A stretch of DNA of 64,000 nt, taken from assembly GCA_947683625.1 (NCBI GenBank), contig CANTUR010000283.1:16997001-17061000 (forward strand), in the 5' to 3' direction. This stretch comes from Mallotus nudiflorus (taxonomy: Eukaryota; Streptophyta; Magnoliopsida; Malpighiales; Euphorbiaceae). The notes below the pieces were generated by a model. The model saw only the letters and a program-made list of their open reading frames with translations, was not told the DNA's origin and did not search any database. How positions within the stretch are numbered: position 1 is the first letter of the stretch; the number at the start of each line of letters is the position of its first letter. This document shows, one piece after another, positions 12,874 to 24,129 of this stretch. A program made the position numbers and the translations under genes.

Positions 12874-13251
12874 ATGGCTGGGGTGGATCAAGCAACAATG
12901 ATGGATGGGAAGAAAGATATTTGAACAAAAATTATAAATGTGGGAAACGAGCTGGTATCAGAATTTCAGAAACTGATGAAAATAAGAACAAGTTATTATT
13001 ACTATAAAGATAACAAATGTGGATCCTTTATTGGATGGTGCATCCCAACTTCATCATTTGCTATAAGTCATAACAATGGTAGTATGGATTCAAGGTCGAG
13101 GTATAGAGTTAATGTTGAGGTTCTTGACGAGTTAAAGAAAGAGCTAGAAGAATTGAAGGATGAGAACAAAATGATGATGGGAAAAATGGAGGGTGTTGAT
13201 CTTGCTTTGGATTTTATTAGATCTTTAGTAGTGATGTTGTTGTGTTTTTAA
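12874..13251 (+). pseudogene. GRF-type zinc-finger, coiled-coil, hydrophobic-tail protein carried by the MULE (frameshifted)
   Basis: The ATG at 12874 opens a reading that hits a stop near 12925. A second frame then shows CGKRAGIRISETDENKNK, the first half of a GRF zinc finger. After a frameshift near 12985 the next frame shows SYYYYKDNKCGSFIGW, its second half. A charged coiled-coil stretch (LKKELEELKDENK) and a hydrophobic C-terminus ending about SLVVMLLCF follow. GRF finger plus coiled coil plus tail anchor is the layout of a family of small plant proteins of unknown function. It lies just inside the left TIR, convergent with the transposase, recalling the second gene of MuDR-type elements by position only. 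A residual 103-aa frame remains open (12940-13251). Confidence 0.68.
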
Positions 13252-14040
13252 TATGTTTGTTCATATTTATCAAGCTTGTTATATTGAAAAATCTGTAAGC
13301 TTTATGTTGGTGGTTGGTAAAGGTTGGGGATTAAATGCACAACTTGGAGGTTAAGAGTCTTAATCACATCTCATTCATGTAGTTTTTTGTTCTGGTATCA
13401 AGTAGTGCATTGATGTACGTTTTGTAAACAAATATTTAGTAAATGAATGAGTATGTAATGTAGTTAAGTGTTTATCATAGGTCATTTTTTCAGTAATAGG
13501 ATGCTAGATAATGTTAATGTAATGCCTACTATATAGTCCTTCTGATTCGAGTAAAATTAACTGATCAACCCCTTAAGTTTATAAATATTATACTAAATAA
13601 CCCTTATGAATACAAATTAAAATAATTATGACATCCCTATTCATTTAAAAAAAATCACCCCTGACAATCTAAATAAAGTCAATCGCACCTAGCATAAAGA
13701 ACCTATAAAACTCAAAACAAAAATTATTAAATAAACTTGATTAACTTTCATATAATAATGATCAAATGTACATGAAGATCAGTCACTATGTAATGCTACT
13801 CTAATCATCAGGTATAATGATCATTAATACATTGGCTAAACATTTATGTTATACACCAATGATTTACATCCACCAAAATAAACAAAACATTGCCATCACT
13901 TAGAGTTTCATAAATACTATTACCAAATGCTCTATTAAGCAACCAAAATATAAGCTATTTCAAGATAGTTGTTATAATCCATTCAATATATAGCCACCAA
14001 AAAATCCCTTGTTGCACTTGTAATAAAAAGAAAAAGTTAT
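13252..14040. other. MULE internal spacer between the two convergent genes
   Basis: This AT-rich sequence has no recognisable coding content. It separates the 3' ends of the GRF-like gene and the transposase, and probably held their 3' untranslated regions and polyadenylation signals. Confidence 0.55.
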
Positions 14041-16870
14041 CTTCAATCCTGAACATCAAGCACATACGCACTTATGTCGCTTGCATTCAGAGTTGCTGCA
14101 TTGGAACTATTTGCTCTATGAACACCAGCAGGTTCAAATGGTGGTGTTGCACTGTTAGTCCTCACCCTACTACCTTCCCTAATAAATGCACCTTGGAATA
14201 GGAAAAACATCAATTATATTTTGAAATTAGAAATTATAAATATTAAATGCAATGACATGGCTCTTACCCTTACTGCCATTGGTGCTCACTAATAGGATCA
14301 TTTGTTATGGTCGAGCTGCATGCAGTTTTCCCTCCCTTATAACCAATACACAGAGCTGCATGCTTAGAAGACATGCCTGCAACAGGCCAAAATTGACAGC
14401 TGCAACTCTTCTTCCTTAACTTCATAGCATATCTTGGTTTCCCATCCTAAATTTTAAACTTATAATTATTGCCAAGCAACAATGAACATTTTATGTTATC
14501 CTTTATATCTGCTTTAGCTTTTGTTTAGCCATCGGAGTGATGTCTCCTTCCCACATACAAGCCTTTGCATATCTCTTGTGTAATCTGACAATACATTTCT
14601 ACCTAATGGAATTAATAATTATGAGTATTGGAAGACCTCTAATCTTTCCCACCCATGAATTGAATGATTTAGTCATGTTGTTGGTGATGTCATCACACTT
14701 GGCTTCATCATTAAATGCATGTCTACTCCATTATTGCAGAGGAATGGCAAGTAACCAATCTATAGGCTTTCATATTTAACTGTCTTTATTAACTTGATTT
14801 GCTACCAAAAATCATAACCAAATATTGCTCGAACTGTTGCCCAGAATTCTTTTCTCAACCCCAAGCCTAGAAATTTTTTTGAAATTGCTAAAAATGTGGT
14901 AAGTAATAAAATCTATGCCTTGAACTTGGAAACCACTCTTCAATTGCATTAATCACTCCATATTTCCTGTCATTAAGGAACAAGTGTTTATTTATAACTT
15001 ATGTACTTGAAAAAATATGTAAATTAAAAGTAACATAATTTATATTTACCTTTTATCGATGTGACATGTAAGTGTAGGGTATGCCTTTACTTTCAGTCCT
15101 TATATTTTTTTACAAGTAGTCCATAAAAAATTTCCAGCTGTATGTGCATTCAGAGTCCACAATAGCTAAGGCAATAGGCAATACTCTTATATTGCCATCA
15201 ATTGTAACAGTTGATAGCATGACTCCACCAAATAGCCCCTTAAGAAATCATCCATCCACTCCTATAAAAGGCCTACACACTTTTAAAAATCCTATCTTAA
15301 TAACCTAAAAACATATGAATAAGTACTTAAAAGTTGGTGTATCATTTAAACAAGCTCTTGGCTAAATTTCAACTTCACAAAGGTCCCTGAATTTATTTCC
15401 ATTAAATGATCAATATATAATTTTTTAAATGTTTAAAAGAATCTTCATGAGATCCTTCACTTGATTGCCTACCCAAACTTCTAGCCCTATACAATTGTCA
15501 TTAAGCTACATCTATGCCCCATCATTTTTTCACCTCACTTTGGATCAACTCATAACTCATGTTAGTGTCAACACTTAAAATCTCATTTAGCTTTTAAAAA
15601 CCTATGTAATGCTAGCATTAAAGTTTTCATTACAATCTGTCCTAATGTATGTATGGTCTATATTCAAAGTTTTGACCATGAAAGATTTTTCATCAGGTAA
15701 CATAGAGGCATGTAACCTCCACTTACACCTTTGACCTGCACATTCTACTGTCACTCTTTTTTTGTCATTTTTTCTCAATAAAAAGGTAACCACCCTTCAC
15801 CCCATAGTCCCTAAAGGCTGCTCTAAGTGCATTAATATCAATAAAAGTTTGACCCAATTCAAACTCAAACTACCCATTACTAGGGTTCATAAGGGTTTGT
15901 TGTGAATAGCTTTGAGAAGGGATTTTTTTTCTTTTATGCCTGACAATACACTCATCATCAGTTGGCACACTTGTATCACTTCATTCCTCTCCTACATCAT
16001 TAAGTCCATCATTGTCATTTGTAATAACATCACTTATATCTTCCTCATCATAAAGGCTCCCATTCTCAAATGTATTGATGGCAAGTTCAGCACCATCATG
16101 CAACCACTCAGTATCATCAGAGTCTGAGAACATATAATTTTCCCCTCATTCATTGTCATTGTCATTATTTCTACCCTCTTATCTACATTGCCTCTATCTA
16201 TTATAGGTCACTCTTTGACTCCTATTAGCTGGAGGTTTACCTACTTTTGCCCTTCCTTTAGCCTTAGTAATTGGACAAGATGCATCACTCTCATCCTTAC
16301 CACATTCATAAGGCTTTGGTTGAGTAATAAGGGGTTAAAGTATTTTAGGGACAAATTGATTAGGTTCAAGTGTCGGACGAGGCAGGGTATTCATGTCATA
16401 CTGAGGTTCAGGTTCATGTTGAGGTTTAGGTTCAGGTTTTGTCCAGGGAGTTGTAAGTATTTGAGCTACAAAATCATTAGCTTTAGTTTCAAGTGTATCA
16501 TAAGGCTTTTTTTTCCTGTCAACCTCATTAACATCTATAAATTCCCTACCAGACTCCTTTTGGTGCACTACTTTTAATGGTTCTAACCTTTCATACACAA
16601 ATATATGAATTTATGGATTTTCAGCATACTTTCTAAACATTATATCTATATCAGTATCAGTCTCTAAGTGCATCCCAGTACCCAATACACATATGGGAAA
16701 GTCATACTTAATTTTAGGAAATAGCTTGTACACATCTTAGAGTAAGGTCAAGTATGAATACTTATATGGATTAACATCATCCACAAATCTCGACTCATCC
16801 TCATACTCCACCTCTATTGAATAAGATTCAATATACAACATCAACATACAAAAATAAATTATCAATTAGC
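14040..16870 (-). pseudogene. MuDR-type transposase, broken
   Basis: Domain order on the minus strand: PB1-like N-terminal block (about 16850-16600; DESRFVDDVNPYKYSYL, ending IFVYERLEP); proline/glutamate-rich linker (16470-16380); MuDR DNA-binding domain (15793-15602; VECAGQRCKWRLHAS...SFMVKTLNIDHTY); DDE-type catalytic core (about 15290-15110; FIGVDG, GGVMLSTVTIDGN, ALAIVDSECTYSWKFF); C-terminal MULE block (about 14700-14520; SFNSWVGKIRGLPI, WEGDITP); and a SWIM finger (about 14440-14340; SCSCQFWPVAGMSSKHA, where the third metal ligand reads Ser instead of Cys). Many stops and frameshifts show it is dead. The intact protein would bind the TIRs and excise and insert the element. Confidence 0.88.
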
Positions 16871-17507
16871 ATAAACCCTATAAAAAATTTTAAAACCCTA
16901 ACTGAATAAAAAAATAAAAATTCTAACCAATCATATGCATACCCACCTAATTTGTACATATTGAAGGTGCAAACAACATAAAATAATTAAAAATTACTCA
17001 TTGGTTTTTTTAAAATATAAGCACCCACATTTCCCCAATTTATTCCCCTAGTAAGCTTTTCATAACTTTCTAGCACTTGAACTATTATTTTATTCATCTT
17101 CTATTTGATTTTAACTTAAAAAAAAGCTTAAATTACAAAAAAAAAAAAAGTCACTTACATTTTATCACAGTGCTTCGAATAAAGCTTTAACAACGTTAAT
17201 AAATTATAGGTATCCTAAACGAAGAATATCAAAATGTTAAAGAATAAAAGCTAAAGAAGACAACAATTTTAAAGAAGATGAACACATTTTCAGAAGAAGA
17301 AGATGAGGAAAATTGATTCTTAATTGAGCTGAGATATTGTCCAAAGGAGATGTCATTATTGCCTTTTTTTTTTCTCATTCAACTCAGTTGAGAGAATGAT
17401 TTCAATCTCAATTTTGGGCTAAAATTTTAAAAAAGGCCATTTTTGTCTTTTCCTCGCCAGTTAACATCCACTTAACGGTAATAGTACATAAAGGACATTT
17501 TAATATA

Positions 17508-17605
17508 TTTCAGCCAAATATAAGGACGAATAAATCTACTTTTAAAAAGTCAAGGACGAATTAGTGTATTAGACTAAAATACAAGGATCACATAGTAATT
17601 TACTC
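17508..17605 (-). repeat. MULE right terminal inverted repeat
   Basis: Inverted partner of 12572-12668. The outermost three bases differ slightly from the left end (GAG against GGG). Confidence 0.93.
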
Positions 17606-17614
17606 TTTTCTAAA
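17606..17614. repeat. MULE target-site duplication, right copy (TTTTCTAAA)
   Basis: Exact partner of 12563-12571. Confidence 0.95.
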
Positions 17615-18540
17615 TAATACATATTTATTTGGTATTGGATAAGAATATCTATTACATAAATTATTAAATGGTTTGTAATTTATGACTAGTTTAGTTTTTT
17701 CTCTTTTTTGTTCAGAGTGTTTATTTGCTATAATGACATTACAAATATGTTGGCTAATAGAGGGGTAACAAAATCCTTTTTCTAACATTTCTTAAATATG
17801 AATTTCATATTATTTTAATGTTATGGGTGTTTATTTTATTTTTTTTCCTTTTATAATTTTCTTTTTATTTTCTTCCTTAATTCTTATTGGTATAATTATT
17901 CTATATTTTTTCCATTTTTAAGGGGTTTTCTCCTTCTACATTATTTATTTTTTCTATTATTATATTATTCTATTGTGTTTGGTATACTTTTATACCATAG
18001 TTTAATTTTAAAGTTGTGTTTTCTATAATATTATCTTTTTTTCTTTTTCTTTTTCTTCTTCTATTATATGAACCCTACCACACATCCACTAGTGTGTATG
18101 AGAACTAGTTAATCAATGTATTTTTATCTTATGGTGACATAATGTATGAAATTCATAATATTGAGGATAAATACACCAAATACTATGAATATTAAAAAAT
18201 TATTTTCCTAATATTAAGGGATATTTATAATTAAATTCAAATAATAAGGGTATTGTTAATATTTTTGTTGTTATCTCAACGAATGTGTTTGTTGCTACCC
18301 TATTAATAATATAAGTACTTTTCCCTAATTTAGATAATTCAAAAGGAATTTTTAAATTTGTCCAATTTTTTTGCTAATTCTGTTTTTCATAAAGTAATTT
18401 AAGATCCTATATCTACTATTGTTAAAGGTGTTTTGTTATTTAATTTAACTAATACAAAGCTTGTAAAATTAGTTATAAGGTTTCTTTTGGGATATTGGTA
18501 TTGAAATTTTCTTCTCTTCATATGTTATATTTATATGTGT
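17615..18540 (-). pseudogene. Endogenous virus RT, N-terminal part
   Basis: Before the MULE insertion site the minus strand reads the RT entry: a lysine-rich lead-in (18000-17850), then KGFCYPSISQHICN (about 17780-17740), HSEQKREKTKLVINYKPFN (about 17720-17680) and YSYPIPNKYVLF (about 17660-17615). These match the fingers motif of caulimovirid RT, in which K-x-R-hydrophobic-V-I-N-Y-K precedes the template-binding region. The reading then runs into the target duplication and resumes at 12571. Stops are present upstream of 17790. Confidence 0.82.
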
Positions 18541-18829
18541 AGATATTATTGTAAAAGATTTTACAGATTCAAAAAAAATCTATTCCTAATAATACTTTTG
18601 CTATTTCATTGTTTTGTATTTTGTGTAGTTTTAGAGGTATTTTTACTTTATCTAAATCTAAGATTATAATAACTGACTCGTAATATATATATAGGGTTCT
18701 CTTAAAATTTTTATTTCATCTTCTAAATCTAATAATAATTTATGTAAGTGAGAAGCATATGATCCTATATTTATTAGAATTGGCATTTGTTTATTTTTTA
18801 TTTTTTGCTTCTATATACATTTGGTGATT
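18541..18829 (-). pseudogene. Endogenous virus aspartic protease remnant
   Basis: About 18790-18720 on the minus strand reads MPILINIGSYASHLHKLL. This aligns with the retroviral-type protease loop, hydrophobic-hydrophobic-D-T-G-A/S. The Asp-Thr of the active site are changed to Asn-Ile, so catalysis would be lost. Position between movement protein and RT supports the call. The rest of the domain is too decayed to delimit. Confidence 0.6.
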
Positions 18830-18855
18830 GGGGGGGGGGGGGGGGGGGGGGGGGG
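18830..18855 (+). repeat. 26-base G homopolymer
   Basis: An unbroken run of G sits in otherwise very AT-rich DNA, between the movement-protein and protease remnants. It could form a G-quadruplex, or could be an assembly or polymerase-slippage artefact. Confidence 0.9.
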
Positions 18856-19044
18856 TGGTTTGGCTAGGTTCTTTAAATAGACTTCTTCTTTCTATTGTCA
18901 ATGACCTTTGTAATTCATTATAATTTTTATGTACATCTGCATTTTTATTTTTCCTAAGTCTTCCTAATTCTTCAATATTATCAAATTCTATAATATAGCT
19001 TTTAGGATAATTATAAATATTAGTTATTTATCTAGTCTATATTC

Positions 19045-19580
19045 CTAAATTTCATACTTAGTTGTAAATGCATATAAAGTTTTTATTTTTATACTAATTA
19101 GTTTACTTCTTGGGGGTGTTTTTACTCTTAAAAGTTTATAATATATTATTAATGCTTGATCTATATTTTCATCTCTAAGACTGAAGTTTGGAAATATATT
19201 TATAATAGCTTTATTATAATAAAAATTTGTGTCTAACTCTCCTATTATATTATCTCTTAAACTATATCTCATTCCATCTGTTATGACTAGACTAAAAAGT
19301 GAATTAATATGAGGTTGAAAATAAGATTTTAATACTATACTTATTTATCCTTTTTGTAAATTTTTATATTGATATCTTTCTTTTTCTAGTATTTTCATCA
19401 ATTATTTTTCTATCATATCTTTATTAAGAATGGATATCTTAGTGTTTCCTTCTGTATTAATTATATCAATTGCTTCTTCGGCCACTTTTCTTACATAATA
19501 TGTTTTCTATCTCTTTTAAAAATTAGATTTTTAAATATCCGTTTAAAATTATTGCTCGATTGTTGTTTTTCAAAAATCTC
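19045..19580 (-). pseudogene. Endogenous virus movement protein (30K superfamily) remnant
   Basis: On the minus strand an upstream block (about 19500-19400) reads VRKVAEEAIDIINTEGN, then KISILNKDM. The core (19340-19045) has ISIVLKSYF, LRDNIIGEL, INIFPNFSLRDENIDQALI and KIKTLYAFTTKYEI. The spacing of a beta-strand-rich core around a conserved Asp, followed by FPNFSL-D-x-x-ID, resembles caulimovirid movement proteins, which form cell-to-cell transport tubules through plasmodesmata. It lies 3' of the coat protein and 5' of the protease. Stops and frameshifts break it. Family assignment is by pattern, not search. Confidence 0.65.
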
Positions 19581-19789
19581 TTTTATACTAATATTAGGCT
19601 CATAATTTATTAATTCTAAATATTTTTTCTATCAAATTCTTGTTCTATATAGTTTTTCCCTATATCACTATTTTCTTGTTTAATCAAATTTTGATAATCC
19701 ATTAGAAGTTATTTCGTATATAGTTTCATCTTCACTTGTTTCTCAGAGTTCTGGAATTATTATATATCTTTTACTTTTTTATTTTTCTT

Positions 19790-21300
19790 ATTTGGACATT
19801 CATTTGCAAAATGTTATTTTTGCCTACAAATATAACATTTACATTTTGCCTTATTTATATTTCTTTTTATATTTTATCTTCTTGCTATAATATGGTTTTC
19901 TATATTTCTTAATATTTTTCAATTTCTTTTTATATTTATGTTTTTTTATGTCTATATGGTTCACATCCATAATTGGCTACTAAACGAAGTTTTTTACAAT
20001 TTAGATTTTGTTTATTTTTAGTTTGTTTATACATTAATCTATATTTATTTAATTACATTCACTCTGTTTCTAAATACTATTGTGTAAAAGCAATTCTTGT
20101 TCCTAAAAAGTCTTTAGCCATATTTAATTCAATGTTATTTTGTAATATTTTATTTCCATATGGTGCTGGCATATAAAATAATATGTTTAAATATACTTTA
20201 TCCATTTGGTCTATTTTTACTTTTATATAATATTTTTCAAATTTACATGCATATTTTTTAAAATAATTTATATCACATATTTGTAATCTAGCTAAATATT
20301 CTCTATAAGTATTTTTTGAAATTATTACTTCCTTATATGTAAAATGTTTTAAAAATAATTTTTCATATTCTCTTACTAAGTCTATGTTTGTAGTTGCATT
20401 TTCTATTCCTATTTTTTCAGTCTCTAGTAATTGCTCAAACCAATTAGCTAAAATTATTAATAATATTTGTTCTAATAATAATTTTACTTTTAAAACTTCT
20501 AAATTTCTTCCTATTATTATAATTGAATTCATTATTGCCCAATTCATTGTTTCTTTTGTCATATTTTCACATATTCTTTTCAGTCAATATATTTCTCCTT
20601 TATAATTTTGATTTTCTATTATTCTTTCTTCAGTTTTGTTTAAAGATTCAACTTCTTCTCCTACGATTGGATATTTTATTGGTGTTGTGGGTGCTATTGA
20701 TTAAAATTTTGTTTCATTTGTTAAAATTTCTTCCTTTATATATAAATTTTCTTATGTATTTAAATCTTCTTTTAATGAATATTCAGTTATTTCCATTGTA
20801 TTTATTTGTTCTTCTATAGCGGTTGCTTCTAATTCATTAATTAAATTTAATATTTCTTTAGAATTAGTTTATGTACTAAAAGTTTTAATTTTATTCCATT
20901 CTTCATTATTGTATTCAAAAACTGGATTTTTTCTCTTTTTGGATTAATTACTTGTAATATTTTAGGATTTCTAGTTATTATAGTTTTTATTTTTATGATT
21001 TTTTCTCTAAGTTCTTTTATATGTTCTTTAATATTATTATAATATAAATAATTTATATGAACATTAGTATTATTTTGTCTTACTAATAATTGTTGTATTT
21101 TTTACAATCCCATAAAGGTTGCTACTCTTGCAGATTTTTCATCATAAGTCATAGTATTTTTTAATGTTGTTTTATAAACAAAAGATTCTTCTAAAGTCAT
21201 TAATTAATTAATTTGCTTATAAATTTCTTCATATCTAAAACCCATTTTCTATTAAAATTTAGTCTATTTTTTATAATTCTATACATATCATGATTATTAT
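19790..21300 (-). pseudogene. Endogenous virus coat protein with CCHC knuckle, broken
   Basis: A 161-residue open piece (20562-20077) resembles the caulimovirid coat-protein core: NWFEQLLETEKIG, then a helical stretch, then DQMDKVYLNILFYMPAPYGNKI near its end. Downstream, near 19850-19795, lies a zinc knuckle of form CX2CX4HX4C (CYICRQK, a stop codon, then HFANEC), followed by lysines. A knuckle C-terminal to the core is normal for this family and binds the packaged RNA. Upstream (21300-20563) is a lysine- and asparagine-rich, heavily interrupted lead. The knuckle carries an in-frame stop. Confidence 0.75.
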
Positions 21301-21301
21301 T

Positions 21302-22151
21302 ATATTTCCAAATCCATTTTATATCTTCTCTACACATATCTGTATATTTATTTGCTAAGGATAAAATTTCTTCTTTAGTATATAATTTTTTTACTAAAAT
21401 ATCAAAGTTTGTGTTAAATTTTTCATTGCTTCCTAATTCTAACTAATTTATTAAGTCTAATACACATTTGTATATTTTTCCAATGTTCATTATTTACATA
21501 TTCATAACTAGGATGCGTACTATCATATTTAATAAGCCAAATTTCACTTTCTTTACTTATTTTAATATATATATTTTTCTAATTTTAAACATTTTTCTGA
21601 ATTAAATGAATATTCCTCTACATCTTTATTATTCATTTTATGGGTCTAAATTTCCTTCACTATAGTATTTATAGTATCTCTAAAAATTATTAATACCATT
21701 ATTTTATTATTGTATTCTACTATATTATATTTCCAAATCCATTTTATATCTTCTCTACACATATCTGTATATTTATTTGCTAAGGATAAAATTTCTTCTT
21801 TAGTATATAATTTTTTTACTAAAATATCAAAGTTTGTGTTAAATTTTTCATTGCTTCCTAATTCTAACTAATTTATTAAGTCTAATACACATTTGTATAT
21901 TTTTCCAATGTTCGTTATTTACATATTCATAACTAGGATGCGTACTATCATATTTAATAAGCCAAATTTCACTTTCTTTACTTATTTTAATATATATATT
22001 TTTCTAATTTTAAACATTTTTCTGAATTAAATGAATATTCCTCTACATCTTTATTATTCATTTTATGGGTCTAAATTTCCTTCACTATAGTATTTATAGT
22101 ATCTCTAAAAATTGTTAATACCATTATTTTATTATTGTATTCTACTATATT
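21302..22151. repeat. 425-bp tandem duplication in the virus ORF1 N-terminal region
   Basis: Copies 21302-21726 and 21727-22151 start ATATTTCCAAATCCATTTT and differ at only a few visible bases (for example GTTCATTATTT against GTTCGTTATTT). The minus-strand reading in both includes NTNFDILVKKLYTKEEI and ANKYTDMCREDIKWIW. The duplication is younger than most of the decay in the surrounding virus, because both copies share the same stop codons. Confidence 0.92.
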
Positions 22152-22309
22152 TAAATTTTTTGGCATATTTTGGCTTTCTAAAAATTCTTGTATTTCTCTT
22201 TTTGCATCTATAGTTTTGTGTATTTTATTTCTTAATGTTGTTATAATTGATAACTGACTAAGTCTAAAATACATATGTTATCTAAAAATTTATCTATTGT
22301 AGAACTCAT
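22071..22309 (-). pseudogene. Start of virus ORF1 (N-terminal piece upstream of the coat protein)
   Basis: A minus-strand ATG near 22309 gives MSSTIDKFLDNICIL before a frame change. A second open frame (22274-22071) continues with REIQEFLESQNMPKNLNIV. Position upstream of the coat protein suggests the amino end of the ORF1 polyprotein. No domain is recognised. Confidence 0.45.
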
Positions 22310-22316
22310 GACAAAC

Positions 22317-22605
22317 TAACAGTTAAATTTGCTTTTATTTATCCTATATTGTTGGTCTAATATTTTTTTCAAGAACTGTAGTAATTTTTCTGAATTTTCT
22401 TGTAATCCTAATAATTTATTATATAACTAATTTCCTAAATTTGTTATCATATCTATTATTAAATTTTCTAAAATTATCTTCTATACTATGATTATTATGT
22501 GATTCTTTATAATTACAAATATTGTATTACTATCAAAATCATAACTTATTTGTTCATTACTACTACTCATTTCTATTAACAAATGTTCAAATTTTCTTTT
22601 CATTT
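22317..22605 (-). pseudogene. Small virus ORF upstream of ORF1
   Basis: From an ATG near 22603 the minus strand reads MKRKFEHLLIEMSSSNEQIS, continuing to a stop. A helical, coiled-coil-like tail (LLGLQENSEKLLQFLKKIL) ends near 22320, just before the ORF1 start. The first part recurs in the left terminal repeat (about 9830-9900). Function unknown. Confidence 0.4.
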
Positions 22606-22705
22606 TTCTGAGTTCTCTGCAAATTCTCTACTCAACCTATATAATATGATACCATAATAAGGATGCATATATAAAAGACAGACTAACTGCCAAGTGATAA
22701 ACAAA
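22480..22705 (-). repeat. Right terminal repeat of the endogenous virus, first piece
   Basis: This piece matches 9757-9990 in the same orientation. It is cut at 22705 by a solo LTR; the next piece starts at 24130. Confidence 0.85.
22648..22655 (-). promoter_or_regulatory. Possible initiator-tRNA primer-binding remnant of the virus
   Basis: The minus strand reads TGGTATCA, the first eight bases of the plant initiator-Met-tRNA primer site (TGGTATCAGAGC) used by caulimovirids and many retroelements. The remaining bases have diverged. Its place in the leader upstream of the first ORF fits minus-strand DNA priming. Eight matching bases is weak evidence alone. Confidence 0.4.
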
Positions 22706-24129
22706 TGTTATAATGCAAAGTAGCATAGTTCTTTAGGGTAGTTATGGTTTAATTTTCTTTAGTTTTTTATTTATGTTTATTTAATTATGCATTGTTAATT
22801 TTATTTCTTTTGTTTATGTTGTCTTAATTTTGTGTTTTGTAGGTTCTTTTAGAGTTAATTCATGTATGGAAGTGTATTTGGATAAATTAGAATAAAGAAT
22901 GATGCATGAAAAGTTGAAAGGAGGCTTTAAAGAGGTGTGCTGCGTTGGCAAGGAGTCATGACAGCAAGCTCTAGTGCCAAATCGTCACACCCGTGATGAG
23001 TCGTGATAGAGTCCTTTGGTGTTGAGTTCCACCTAAGTCAGTACAATGGTGCCGAGTTGTCCCTCACACCCCTTCAAAGCACCTTTTCCCATTTGCATCT
23101 ATTTGAAAGGGCACAAACTAGGATAATGAGAAGCCTATAAATACATGAAATTGACTATGTTTTAGGCATGAAAAAACACTTAATGTTTATTTTAGAAATA
23201 TTAATATCATTTTCTAGTTTTATTATTAATAAGAAATTAAAGTGTGAAGAGAAGACATAGCTAAAAGTTCAAGGAAGATATAAAAGGATCGTTCGATATA
23301 GAAGGATCATTCAATATCAAGTAATTTCTGGAAGAGCAGTGAGGATCAATTCAATCTTTTCTCCTTTTTTTTCTATTTAGTTACTTTATGTTTAAAAATT
23401 CTACTTTGTTATTCTTAACTTTAATTATTATGTATTGTGGCTAAGTCTTTGTTTGTAGAATAACAATGATGAATTAATCTATGAACTACATTTTTATCTT
23501 TAACAATTCATGTTGATTTAATTTCAATTGAGTTTTGGAATGTGTTATGTATGCTTGATCATCATATGTAACTTGTTAATCAAATGTTCACAATGAGAGT
23601 TGGGGAATTTTGGTGGAAATGCAATTGAAATTACTTAAAGGTTAGAAAAGTACATGGAGACAAGAAATTCACTTTAAGGGGTTTAAGAATTTGGATAGAA
23701 CTTGATGGTTTTTGTTTATCTTTGCAATATTATGAGAGTGTATGTGGACACTAAATGAAAACACCTTTAATTGCCAACGAGAGTTGCTTTTAAAGATCAT
23801 TGGCTATATTCTCCAATCAATACATGCATTTCTAAATGTTTGTTAACTTTTATAGTTCTTGATTAATTCTGAATTGTAGTTCTACCATACATTGCGTAAA
23901 ATTATTGTTAGTATATTCAATTTAATTAGAGTAGTTAGTAATTTACTAAATTTAAGTTAGTTAGAACAATTTAATACTTTTTCAATATCATTTGTCTATC
24001 TATCCGAGTATTTCTCCGGTTAATATAAAATTTACTCCAAATTCTCTAGTGTTTGACACCCTACTTGCTCTTTACTTACTTGCTCTTTACTTAATCTTAG
24101 AGACTAGGGTATTAATTTGACCCACACCA
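22706..24129 (+). mobile_element. Solo LTR, 1.4 kb, inserted in the virus leader
   Basis: The sequence starts TGTTATAATG and ends CCCACACCA, flanked by a 5-bp direct repeat ACAAA (22701-22705 and 24130-24134). Removing it rejoins the virus leader exactly as in the uninterrupted left copy (ACACAAACTATA there, AAACAAACTATC here). TG...CA ends, a 5-bp duplication and absence of internal genes define a solo LTR left by LTR-LTR recombination. Length and the ending TAGGGTATTAATTTGACC suggest a Ty3/gypsy source. Orientation is uncertain. Confidence 0.88.

Larger units (their letters stand above)
12572..17605. mobile_element. Mutator-like transposon (MULE), 5.0 kb, inserted in the virus RT gene
   Basis: Inverted ends (12572-12668 against 17508-17605, about 95 bp and roughly 80% alike by eye) begin GGGTAAATTACTATT and, on the other strand, GAGTAAATTACTATG. 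They are flanked by an exact 9-bp direct repeat, TTTTCTAAA, the classic Mutator target duplication. Inside are a MuDR-type transposase on the minus strand and a small GRF-zinc-finger-like gene on the plus strand, convergent with each other. Removing the element restores a collinear viral RT. Both internal genes are broken, so the copy is non-autonomous today. Confidence 0.95.

Noticed and set aside
16188..16577. 129-codon plus-strand frame in the MULE
   Set aside because: It is antisense to the transposase N-terminal linker, which has better family support.
20384..20819. Plus-strand hydrophobic frames resembling membrane proteins
   Set aside because: They lie opposite the lysine- and asparagine-rich virus coat-protein reading; T-rich complements give false Phe/Leu frames.
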